Shown here: positions 1 to 6,783 of the stretch, piece after piece | Layout of the letters: the number at the start of each line of letters is the position of its first letter | How positions within the stretch are numbered: the first letter of the stretch is position 1 | DNA from: Verrucomicrobiota bacterium | GTDB lineage: Bacteria; Verrucomicrobiota; Verrucomicrobiia; Opitutales; Opitutaceae | Reading direction: 5' to 3' | DNA: 64,000 bases | Assembly: GCA_016222805.1 (NCBI GenBank) | Contig: JACRQG010000008.1 | Span: forward strand, 585,253-649,252 | Translations under genes and position numbers: made by a program | Notes under the pieces: model-generated | Told to the model about the DNA's origin: nothing | The model's input: only the letters and a program-made list of their open reading frames with translations | The model's database searches: none

Positions 1-2
1 AC

Positions 3-245
3 ATCCTGCGTTCCATCTTCGGGCGGGCCGCGTGGCAAATCCTGCTCGGCCTGGCGCTCGGTCTCGGGGGTGCCTCCGCCGCCACCGTGCTCTTGCGCCA
101 GGCGCTCTTCGAGGTGAATCCGCTCGATCCCACGGTGTTCGGCGGCGTCGCGGTGCTGTTCGCCTTGACCGCCGCGCTCGCGTGCCTCGTGCCCGCGCGC
201 CGCGCCATCCGGGTCGATCCGATGGTGGCGCTGCGGGTGGAGTAG
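3..245 (+). CDS. FtsX-like ABC transporter permease, C-terminal fragment
   Basis: The gene enters from the left edge; 80 codons and a TAG stop are visible. The fragment has two hydrophobic stretches (about residues 12-33 and 47-63 of the fragment). It ends in PARRAIRVDPMVALRVE, the typical ending of MacB/FtsX-type permeases, including the large duplicated permeases common in Acidobacteria and Verrucomicrobia ('VDPxxALRxE'). Such inner-membrane proteins work with an ATPase in mechanotransmission or export. The ATPase and the rest of the permease lie outside the window, so the substrate cannot be named. It converges on the next gene. Confidence 0.85.
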   Translation: MLRSIFGRAAWQILLGLALGLGGASAATVLLRQALFEVNPLDPTVFGGVAVLFALTAALACLVPARRAIRVDPMVALRVE

Positions 246-272
246 GCTGGCCCACTCCCGGGGGAGCGCATT

Positions 273-698
273 CTATCCCGTCGCCAGGGGCGGGTTGATT
301 TCGCGGAGAAACCGGGGCGCGGGAAACAGCCGCGTTTCCTTGCTGTGCTGGCCGAGGAGCGCCCGGGTGACCTCGTCGGGAAACAAGTCCGGTTCCTGGC
401 TGATCGGCAGCACCTCCTCCCCGACCTCCCGGCGCACCCCGGCGCCGGCGTTGGCCGCCTCCTCGCCAATCGCCTGCGCCCAGCGCAGGCACCACGTCGG
501 CTCGCACGAATCGTCGTCGTCATGGATGACGGTGAAGAGGTGTTCGCAGGCAAACGCGAGAAAGGCATCCCGATCGATGATCCGGGCCCGGGACTGCAGG
601 AAGGCATCGGCGCAGAAATGTCGCTCGTCGATCTCGAGCACGATCTGGCCCGCGCGGCGGTACGCCCGCACGGGGGCGGCGGCGGAAGTGGCGTTCAT
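273..698 (-). CDS. Conserved-looking hypothetical protein, 141 aa
   Basis: I do not recognise a family. The start used is the ATG at 698; an in-frame ATG at 734 would add 12 residues. A GGGAGG sits 15 bases before the chosen ATG, rather far for a ribosome site. The product is acidic and looks soluble, with no signal peptide or membrane segment. It has an HDDDD run near residue 60 and a preceding stretch with Cys and aromatic residues resembling a folded alpha/beta domain. Amino-acid composition is balanced, unlike the Arg/Ala/Pro-rich shadow frames around it, which supports a real gene. A LexA-like palindrome lies just upstream (736-749), so SOS control is possible but unproven. Confidence 0.55.
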   Translation of the reverse strand: MNATSAAAPVRAYRRAGQIVLEIDERHFCADAFLQSRARIIDRDAFLAFACEHLFTVIHDDDDSCEPTWCLRWAQAIGEEAANAGAGVRREVGEEVLPISQEPDLFPDEVTRALLGQHSKETRLFPAPRFLREINPPLATG

Positions 699-735
699 GC
701 CGCCGGAGTGAAACCTCCCGGGACTTTTTGGCAAG

Positions 736-749
736 TGTTCATTTGTACA
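736..749 (-). promoter_or_regulatory. Candidate LexA box
   Basis: TGTTC-ATTT-GTACA differs by one base from TGTTC-N4-GAACA, the LexA operator I recall being described for Verrucomicrobia. With flanking bases the palindrome reads GTGTTC-N4-GTACAC. It lies 38 bp upstream of the ATG at 698 of the minus-strand unknown gene. One site with one mismatch could be chance. Confidence 0.3.
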
Positions 750-810
750 CTAGCCTGCATTCTCCCCCTTGCGGCTCAAAGCCGCCGCCCAAGCTCGAAA
801 CATCGCACGA

Positions 811-884
811 TGTCGCCGGTCGCGCTGAGGCCGGCCTGGCCCACGAGATCGATCGTTCCGCCCGGGTCGCCGCCCCCAGCTACA
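811..884. repeat. Dispersed palindromic repeat, family B
   Basis: The element begins TGTCGCCGGTCGCGCTGAGG and ends CGGGTCGCCGCCCCCAGCTACA. Its ends are near-complementary (TGTAGCCGG... / ...CCGGCTACA in better copies). Other copies lie at 1039, 4151, 4250, 7882 and 34282. The region 699-1131 holds no convincing gene; it contains this copy, the next one, and an imperfect inverted repeat around 894-985. Confidence 0.75.
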
Positions 885-1038
885 GCCCGAACCGTTCCTT
901 TCTTCTCGTCCGGTTCTTTTTCGGCTCCATCCCCTTGGAACGAGTCGGCCGGAAAGAGCGAAAGGGCACGAAAGCAACTTTACGGAACGCTCCCTGCCCG
1001 TGCCGAATTACCGCCAAAGGACGAAGCGAAGCTCCGGT

Positions 1039-1078
1039 TGTAGCCGGTCGCGCTGAGGCCGGCCGCCGGGGTCGCGCA
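1039..1078. repeat. Truncated family B repeat
   Basis: TGTAGCCGGTCGCGCTGAGG followed by CCGGGGTCGC: the left arm is intact and the right arm breaks off before CCGGCTACA. Confidence 0.65.
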
Positions 1079-1131
1079 CTGTCGGCATCCCTTACGCCCG
1101 GCCGTGCAGTAGAAAACGCACGAGATCTGAA

Positions 1132-1175
1132 TTAGATAACCTAAATTAGCTAGATCCTTGAAATGGATTATCTAA
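1132..1175. promoter_or_regulatory. AT-rich inverted repeat upstream of sigma-54 promoter
   Basis: TTAGATAA (1132-1139) and TTATCTAA (1168-1175) are perfect inverted 8-mers separated by 28 bp in an AT-rich island within very GC-rich DNA. A second small dyad, TTAG-N5-CTAA, lies at 1132-1144. The position, about 40-80 bp before the -24/-12 promoter at 1212, fits an upstream activator site for a sigma-54 enhancer-binding protein. That role is inferred. Confidence 0.5.
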
Positions 1176-1211
1176 CGAAAAACTGCCGAAAATGGCCTCA
1201 AAAGTCGATTC

Positions 1212-1227
1212 TGGCACGTAGGTTGCA
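1212..1227 (+). promoter_or_regulatory. Sigma-54 (RpoN) -24/-12 promoter
   Basis: TGGCACG-TAGG-TTGCA matches the RpoN consensus TGGCACR-N4-TTGCW at every key base. The GG (1213-1214) and GC (1225-1226) have the required 12-base offset. It lies 38 bp upstream of the ATG of the VPD-CTERM gene. PEP-CTERM-type proteins are known in other bacteria to be driven by RpoN with the PrsK/PrsR two-component system, which supports function. Confidence 0.8.
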
Positions 1228-1264
1228 CGACCGCCGCGGACCAAATCCAACGTTCCGCACCTCC

Positions 1265-1753
1265 ATGAAAGTCAACCCCCTCCTCCCCCGCCACCTCCGC
1301 GCCGGCCTGGCCCTTTGCTTCGCCTTGGCCGTGGCACCCCTCAGCCAGGCCGTCGTCATCACGCTGAACAATCACTTCTATGATGTGACGACGATCGTGG
1401 CCTATGAGACCGACCCTCTTCTCCGCACCACGCCGTGGTGGTACGAGAACGCGGGCAGCCAGGGGAACACCCTCGCCCTTTCGGCGGCGCAACAGGTTGG
1501 GTCCGCTTTCGGAGCCACGTACGTTGGGTATTTTGGGCCGTTCTTCTCGTGGAAACAGAGCAACAACGCCTCGTACACGACCGACCACACGTTGATGATG
1601 ATCGGCGGTTTTGGTCCCATGAATCAGGTCACCTGGGCCGTCGCGACTGAGGTCCCCGCCCCGGCGGTTCCGGACACCGCGGCGACGATCGGGCTGCTGG
1701 GCCTGGCGGCCACCTTGCTGGTAGTGGCCCGCCGTCGGACGCTTCGCGTGTAG
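1265..1753 (+). CDS. VPDSG/PEP-CTERM-type sorted surface protein
   Basis: A 162-aa exported protein. Residues 1-29 form a Sec signal peptide (Arg/His-rich start, hydrophobic ALCFALAVAPLSQA). The middle (30-130) is rich in Gly, Thr and aromatics and matches no family I know. The C-terminus is tripartite: VPD at 135-137, a hydrophobic helix at about 141-155 and the basic RRR at 156-158. That is the layout of exosortase sorting signals, here a VPDT variant of VPDSG-CTERM. Such proteins are cut and anchored or released by an exosortase, linked to exopolysaccharide export; no exosortase is in the window. The ATG at 1265 was chosen because the signal peptide follows directly; an upstream in-frame ATG (1163) would add a charged, improbable leader. 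It is preceded by a sigma-54 promoter. Confidence 0.8.
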   Translation: MKVNPLLPRHLRAGLALCFALAVAPLSQAVVITLNNHFYDVTTIVAYETDPLLRTTPWWYENAGSQGNTLALSAAQQVGSAFGATYVGYFGPFFSWKQSNNASYTTDHTLMMIGGFGPMNQVTWAVATEVPAPAVPDTAATIGLLGLAATLLVVARRRTLRV

Positions 1754-1888
1754 CGCCCCGGCCCGGGCGCCCCTCGTCTCGGACGAACTGATACAACGGG
1801 CCCGGCGCCCGCCCCGCTTCCTTGCGCCCGCGCCGCCGCGTGGGAGCCGCGGCTCTGCGCGGGATCCAAAGCGGCCGGAGAAATGGCT

Positions 1889-2098
1889 TCACCCGCACGC
1901 CGCGCCCGCCCTCGCCGCCCCGCCGGCAGCCACGATCTCCGCCACCACGGAACGGGCGGACTCCTCCTGCACGTCCGCAATCACGAGGCGCGCCCCCTCC
2001 CGCGCAAAGCGGCGCGCGATGTCGCGGCCGATCCCGCGGGCCGATCCCGTCACCACCGCCCCCTGTCCCGCCAGCCTGGTGCCTTCAGTTGTTGCCAT
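1889..2098 (-). pseudogene. Truncated short-chain dehydrogenase/reductase remnant
   Basis: The 69-residue frame begins with a clear SDR N-terminus: the first beta strand, the nucleotide-binding TGSARGIGRDIA motif, then VIADVQEESA at the acidic end of strand two. It stops after about 60 residues, before the NNAG, Ser and YxxxK catalytic elements, which are absent from all frames downstream. The ATG overlaps the last 14 bases of the preceding hydrolase gene, so the two were once a translationally coupled pair. The 3' part has apparently been deleted. The rest of 1754-1888 holds only a GAGCCGCGGCTC palindrome (1844-1855). Confidence 0.6.
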
Positions 2099-4340
2099 GG
2101 AGCTCGAGGTTTGCCGCCCGCACCGAGAAGTGATCGTCGCCGGAAAACAGGAGGTGCACGGTCCGCCCGTCGCCGCTCATCCACTTGGTGGGCAGATTGC
2201 CGCTTTCGCCGGGGCCAACGTCCCAGTTCCCCGTGAAATAGGCGGTGGTCCAGGGGCCCCAGGGATCGGGGGCGTCATAGATTCCGAACCCGCCCTGGAA
2301 GCGCGGGCCCTGCGGATGTGTGCTGTGCGGGAGGACCTGGCACCAGAGGTAGCGCCGCAGTCCCGGGTGATAGGTCACACCACCGCGGTAACAATTGCCC
2401 GGGTGGGTGAACACCGCGGCGCGGTCGGCCACGGCCCGGCTCCACCGCGGACCTCCCGCGGCATCCCGGCCGGCGAAATACTCCCACGCTTCCGGCGCGG
2501 TCAGGCGATCCTGCGGCGCCCGCGCCAGCACCATGCGATCCGCCGGCACGTAGGCGCTGTCTCCGTCGGGAGAATACACATAGACGAAGCGATCCCTCGC
2601 CCCGGCGTAGTTCCGGCCGAAGTTGAGGAAGGTGGGGCAGCCGAAACTCGTGGTGAACTTCCACGGCGCCCACTCCCAGGTCCGGCCGCGGTCCCGCGAC
2701 CACGCGAGCTGCGCGTTGTCGAGGTTGCGCGCCAGCAGGTAGAGCACGCCGTCCACCATCAGCATGCCGCTCGCCTTGCGGCCGGAGCGACCATCCCCGC
2801 GAAATTCCGCTTCGGAAGGGGTCAGGTTGACGCCGCCGACCTGCGGCGGCACCCCGGTGATCCGCGCGAGGCCGAGGCTCAGCTTGGCCGGCACGAAGGG
2901 TTTGAAACCGTTGCCATCCCCATACGCCGTATAGAGCGCATCGTCGTCGCCCCAGGTCGCGGGCCAGTTGTCGCTCCCGGGTGCGAGCCGGAGGATGGAG
3001 GCGGCTGGCGCCCACGTCATCCCGCGGATCACCGGGCTGGGCGGAACCGGCGGGACGGCCGAGCGCGCGACCTGGGTCGGGCGCCGGGATCCTTCCCCGG
3101 CGGCCAGCGCGATGGGTTCGAGGAAGGGCTTGAGCACGTCGAAGTGCTCGTCGGAGGTCCGCTTCCAGCCCTGGCCGGCGCGCGCCACGACGAGATCGAG
3201 GCTGGGGATGACGACGATCAGGCTGTCGTAGAGTCCCCAGGACCAGAAGGCGTCCCGCGGCAGCTCGGAAATCGTCCCATCGCCATTGTTCCACCAGAGC
3301 AGGCTGTAGTGCTCGGAGGCGTTGCCATGCTTGTCGTCGAGCTCCGCCAAGCCGGCGAGTTCACGAGCCGGTGCCCGCGCGAGCCGCACGAAGTCCGTCG
3401 GGAGGATTTGCCGGCCGCCCCACCGGCCTTCGCGCAGGTAGAGGTAGCCGAGACGCGCCATCGCGTCGACGTTGGCGCTGAATCCAGAGCCGAACTCCCG
3501 GCGTTTCACGCCGTTGATCTCCTGTGGCCGGTAGGCGTTCTCGCGCCAGCGCAAGTCCGCGGGCCGGATTCCCAGCGGGATGAACACGCGCTCCGTGAGC
3601 ACCTCGTTGAGATCGCGTCCGTAGGCCAGCGTCAGGCACTCCGCGAGCCAATTGGGCCCGGCGTCGCTGTAGAGCCATTTCGTGCCCGGCTCAAACAGCA
3701 CCTTGCCATAGCCACCGGGCTTCTCGAAGCCGGCGACCTGGTTGGCCAGGTGCCGCAGGGTGATGCGCGGCAGCCAGCCGGTTTCGCGGTTGCCTTCCGG
3801 CGGGAGCCCGAGATCCGGGTGGTGCCGGATGGCCGGATCGTCGAGGCGCACCTTGCCGTCAAGCAGTGCCAAGCCCAACGCCGTCACGCCGATCGACTTG
3901 GAGGACGACTTCAGATCGTAGAGCCGGGCCTGGTCACCCCACGCGAGCACGAGGCGACCATGGCGGACGATCCTTCCGGATCCCCCGCCCGTGAGCGCGT
4001 AATCGCGCGCCTGCAACAGGCGGGCCTCCGCGAGTCCCACCTCGGCCGGCTCCGCCTTCGACCAGGCGGCCCCGGGAAACTCCGCCGATGGCACCGCTGC
4101 AAACGAGGTGCCGAGAGAGAAGAACAGGGTCAGCCACCCGCGGGCTGCGCTGTAGCCGGCCGCGGCGAGGCCGGCCAGGTCGGATCGAACCTCCGTCCTC
4201 CTTCCGCCGGGGTCACCGCCCCCGGCTACATCGCCACCTCGCGCCCGCCTGTAGCCGGCCGCGGCGAGGCCGGCGGGATCGGCCAACTGCGCTCCCCGCT
4301 GCCCCCCGTCGCGCTGCATCGTCACGGAAGCTGCTGGCAT
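2085..4340 (-). CDS. Secreted serine hydrolase (beta-lactamase fold) fused to DUF4185-like domain
   Basis: About 751 aa if translation starts at the ATG at 4340. A hydrophobic export core (LTLFFSLGTSFA) lies around residue 70, unusually far in, because two family B repeats (4151-4275) are read in frame between the ATG and this core. A non-ATG start nearer 4135 is possible. The N-terminal catalytic domain shows the class C beta-lactamase/DD-peptidase signatures: SxxK within LKSSSKS (about residues 144-149), then a YSD in place of the usual YxN. The C-terminal 300 residues (PQVGGVNLTPSEAEFRGDG, later SRDRGRTWEW) resemble DUF4185/sialidase-like beta-propeller proteins. The fusion suggests a periplasmic or outer-surface hydrolase acting on a carbohydrate-linked ester or amide; the substrate is unknown. 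It lies downstream of a second serine hydrolase on the same strand, 22 bp away. Confidence 0.75.
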   Translation of the reverse strand: MPAASVTMQRDGGQRGAQLADPAGLAAAGYRRARGGDVAGGGDPGGRRTEVRSDLAGLAAAGYSAARGWLTLFFSLGTSFAAVPSAEFPGAAWSKAEPAEVGLAEARLLQARDYALTGGGSGRIVRHGRLVLAWGDQARLYDLKSSSKSIGVTALGLALLDGKVRLDDPAIRHHPDLGLPPEGNRETGWLPRITLRHLANQVAGFEKPGGYGKVLFEPGTKWLYSDAGPNWLAECLTLAYGRDLNEVLTERVFIPLGIRPADLRWRENAYRPQEINGVKRREFGSGFSANVDAMARLGYLYLREGRWGGRQILPTDFVRLARAPARELAGLAELDDKHGNASEHYSLLWWNNGDGTISELPRDAFWSWGLYDSLIVVIPSLDLVVARAGQGWKRTSDEHFDVLKPFLEPIALAAGEGSRRPTQVARSAVPPVPPSPVIRGMTWAPAASILRLAPGSDNWPATWGDDDALYTAYGDGNGFKPFVPAKLSLGLARITGVPPQVGGVNLTPSEAEFRGDGRSGRKASGMLMVDGVLYLLARNLDNAQLAWSRDRGRTWEWAPWKFTTSFGCPTFLNFGRNYAGARDRFVYVYSPDGDSAYVPADRMVLARAPQDRLTAPEAWEYFAGRDAAGGPRWSRAVADRAAVFTHPGNCYRGGVTYHPGLRRYLWCQVLPHSTHPQGPRFQGGFGIYDAPDPWGPWTTAYFTGNWDVGPGESGNLPTKWMSGDGRTVHLLFSGDDHFSVRAANLELHGNN
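4151..4275. repeat. Two adjacent family B repeats inside a coding leader
   Basis: The first copy, 4151-4230, is complete: TGTAGCCGGCCGCGGCGAGG at one end and GTCACCGCCCCCGGCTACA at the other. The second, 4250-4275, is only the left arm. Both lie in the open 5' part of the minus-strand serine hydrolase gene without breaking its frame. Confidence 0.75.
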
Positions 4341-4362
4341 GTTTAGATGCGGTTGCGGTGGA

Positions 4363-5481
4363 TCAGGGCTGCAGCGCGCGCCAGAGCGGCTGGAAGAACA
4401 GCGTGTCGCGCGCCTCCTCGTAATCCAGCTTCGCGCTGAGCACGCCGCCATTGCGGACGGCAATCACGCGGAGGCTGGGGATCACGAGCACGATCTGATG
4501 CTGTGCCCCGGCACCCCAGTACGCGTCTGGCGGCAGGCTCGCGCGCCGACGCGCGTGGTTGCCCCACCAGCCGATCCCGCCGCTGCCTCCCGTGGCCGGA
4601 TCCCGCGTGACCGCCCGCACCGCCTCGGCCGACAACACGCGGCGCCCTTCCCAATCGCCTTCGCGCAGCATCAACCGGGCGACCCGCGCCGTGGCCCGTG
4701 AGGTGAAACTGCCACCCCCCCACGAGCCGACCAGCGGCAACCCATCGACCGTGATGGTTTGGCCATAGCCCACGCTCCATTCCGCGTCGGGCACGCCGAT
4801 GGGTCGCATCACGCGCTCGCGCAGTACCGTGCGCAGGTCCTTCTCCGGCGCGTCGCGCAGCGCCGCCGTCGTTGCATACGCGAGCATCGCAATCCCCGGA
4901 TTGCTGTAGCCCATGCCCTCGCCCGGCGGATACACGACCGGCGTGAGGTCGCGCGAAACCGTGAACGAATCGCGGGGCGGCGGGAGGCGTTTCCAGAAAT
5001 CCCCCTTCCACCCGGTGAGTTTGTCGTGGGGGACCTTGCCGTCCTCCGCATCCTCCAGGCCCGAGGTGTGCGAGCCCAGTTGTCGCAGCGTGATCTTTGA
5101 TTTGGCCGGATCCGTGCGCCACGCCGGCACGTACTTGGCCGCCGGATCGTCCAGCGCCAGGCGGCCGTCGGTCAGCGCCACCGCCACCCCCATGCCGCCG
5201 ACGAGGGCCTTCGCCATCGAGGCGCTGAAGTGCGGCTTCGTCACGGAGTGATCGGGCGCATACCACTCGCAGACGATGCGATCCTCCCGGATGAGCAGGA
5301 AGGCCTTCGTGGCGTGCGCCGCCAAATGGACGCGCAGCTCCTCCACCCGGGCAGCCGAAAGTCCGCGGCTCTCCGGCGTTGCCACCTGCCAGGTGAAGGG
5401 CTCCGCCGTGAGGCCGGCCGTGCCTAGCGCAGCCAGAAGCAGCGCCCTCAGTCCCCGGGGCGGGCGCCCCCGATGGAGCAT
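4363..5481 (-). CDS. Secreted serine hydrolase, beta-lactamase family
   Basis: 372 aa from the ATG at 5481, which puts a good Sec signal peptide (LRALLLAALGTAGLTA) at residues 10-25. An in-frame ATG at 5547 would add 22 residues. The domain is a class C beta-lactamase/penicillin-binding-like serine hydrolase. It carries SxxK in SASMAKAL, the HTSG turn and the YSN motif (MGYSNPGIAM). The C-terminal QIVLVIPSLRVIAVRNGG strand stands in for the KTG edge. Such enzymes are esterases or DD-peptidases of the cell envelope. It shares strand and probable transcript with the fused hydrolase downstream and is divergent from the aldo/keto reductase, leaving about 270 bp for two promoters. Confidence 0.8.
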   Translation of the reverse strand: MLHRGRPPRGLRALLLAALGTAGLTAEPFTWQVATPESRGLSAARVEELRVHLAAHATKAFLLIREDRIVCEWYAPDHSVTKPHFSASMAKALVGGMGVAVALTDGRLALDDPAAKYVPAWRTDPAKSKITLRQLGSHTSGLEDAEDGKVPHDKLTGWKGDFWKRLPPPRDSFTVSRDLTPVVYPPGEGMGYSNPGIAMLAYATTAALRDAPEKDLRTVLRERVMRPIGVPDAEWSVGYGQTITVDGLPLVGSWGGGSFTSRATARVARLMLREGDWEGRRVLSAEAVRAVTRDPATGGSGGIGWWGNHARRRASLPPDAYWGAGAQHQIVLVIPSLRVIAVRNGGVLSAKLDYEEARDTLFFQPLWRALQP

Positions 5482-5749
5482 TCCGGCGGCCGGCGTTGTC
5501 CGGCGGCGCGGTTCCACGGCGGAAGGTGGGGCAGGGGGCACTTTCATCGGCGGCGACACCCTGAAGGCGGCGGCCCACAGCGTCGAGTCGGAGCTGAACG
5601 ATTGGCGCGACGTCACGACCACCAGGCCGCAAACCGGGCGGCATGGCGTCCGGTCATCACGTCGTCCGTCCGAACCCACACTCGCCAACCGGCGCCGCCC
5701 CCGGCCAGAGTCGCTCCGGCCTCCGCGGCTGCCTTCGGCCTTCGTCATC

Positions 5750-6718
5750 ATGGAAACGCGCTCCCTGCCCCAAACCCCACTCACGGTGTCCCGCGTCTGT
5801 TTCGGGACGATGACCTTCGGAGGCCAGACCGACGAGGCCACCGCCCGCACGATGGTCGATCGCTGCCTGGAGCAGGGCGTGAACTTCCTCGATACCGCCA
5901 ATCTCTACCACCAGGGCGCAGCCGAGACGATCCTCGGACGCCTCCTCAAGGGCCGGCGCGAGCAAGTGGTCCTCGCCAGCAAGGTCGCCGGCAAGATGGG
6001 TTCCGATCCCGATCAGGTGGGCCTGTCGCGGGCCGCGATCCTGCGCGCCGCCGACGAGAGCCTGCGCCGGCTGCAGACGGACTACCTGGATCTCTACTAC
6101 CTGCACTGGCCGGACTATCAGGTGCCGCTCGAGGAAACGCTCGAAGCCCTGGGCACGCTCCAACGCGCGGGCAAGGTCCGGCACGTCGCGGCCTCGAACT
6201 ACGCCGCCTGGCAGCTGGTCCAGCTGCGCTGGCTGGCGGAGAAGAAACCACTGCCGGCCATCCACGTCGTGCAGCCGATGTACAACCTGCTCGCCCGCGG
6301 CATCGAGCAGGAACTCCTGCCGATGTGCCGGGCGTTCGGACTCGCCACCTTTGTCTACAATCCGCTCGCCGGCGGACTGCTCACCGGCAAGCAGGACTTC
6401 GCCGCCCCGGCGCCCGGCACGCGTTTCGATCAGAACCAGATCTACCTCGATCGCTACTGGCACGCCGCCAACTTCGACGCCGTGCGCGAACTCACCGCGA
6501 TCGCGCAGGCCGCGGGCCGCTCCCTCGTCAGCCTCGCCCTCAACTGGGTGCTGCATCACACGCCGGTCGACGGCCTCATCCTCGGCGCTTCGCGCCTGTC
6601 CCAACTCGAGGAGAACCTGCGGGCCGTCGAGGAAGGCCCCCTCGCGCCCGAGGTCATCGCCGCCTGCGACCGGGTGTGGCAGCGCCTGCACGGCCCGATC
6701 CCGCGCTACAACCGCTGA
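5750..6718 (+). CDS. Aldo/keto reductase
   Basis: 322 aa and soluble. It is an NADPH-dependent oxidoreductase of the AKR (alpha/beta)8 barrel superfamily. Seen: the FGTMTFGG opening and a DTANLYHQGAAE block holding the catalytic Asp and Tyr. The Lys of ASKVAGKMG and the LDLYYLHWPD block with the catalytic His follow. NPLAGGLLTGK and a C-terminal LGASRLSQLEEN cofactor site resemble the YajO/YhdN group. The ATG overlaps an ATCATG run and has no ribosome-binding site. It is divergent from the serine hydrolase pair and followed 65 bp later by a 2-hydroxyacid dehydrogenase in the same direction. The substrate cannot be told; a sugar aldehyde or ketone is plausible from context. Confidence 0.9.
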   Translation: METRSLPQTPLTVSRVCFGTMTFGGQTDEATARTMVDRCLEQGVNFLDTANLYHQGAAETILGRLLKGRREQVVLASKVAGKMGSDPDQVGLSRAAILRAADESLRRLQTDYLDLYYLHWPDYQVPLEETLEALGTLQRAGKVRHVAASNYAAWQLVQLRWLAEKKPLPAIHVVQPMYNLLARGIEQELLPMCRAFGLATFVYNPLAGGLLTGKQDFAAPAPGTRFDQNQIYLDRYWHAANFDAVRELTAIAQAAGRSLVSLALNWVLHHTPVDGLILGASRLSQLEENLRAVEEGPLAPEVIAACDRVWQRLHGPIPRYNR

Positions 6719-6783
6719 GCAGGGCACTCGCCGGCCCATTTCAGACTTGCCGCCCGCGGTGCGGCGGTGCGCGAAGTGGAGGC

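Noticed and set aside
2019-4346. 775-codon plus-strand frame opposite the serine hydrolase
   Set aside because: The sense strand has catalytic motifs and a coherent fold; this frame is Arg/Pro/Glu-rich noise typical of GC-rich antisense.
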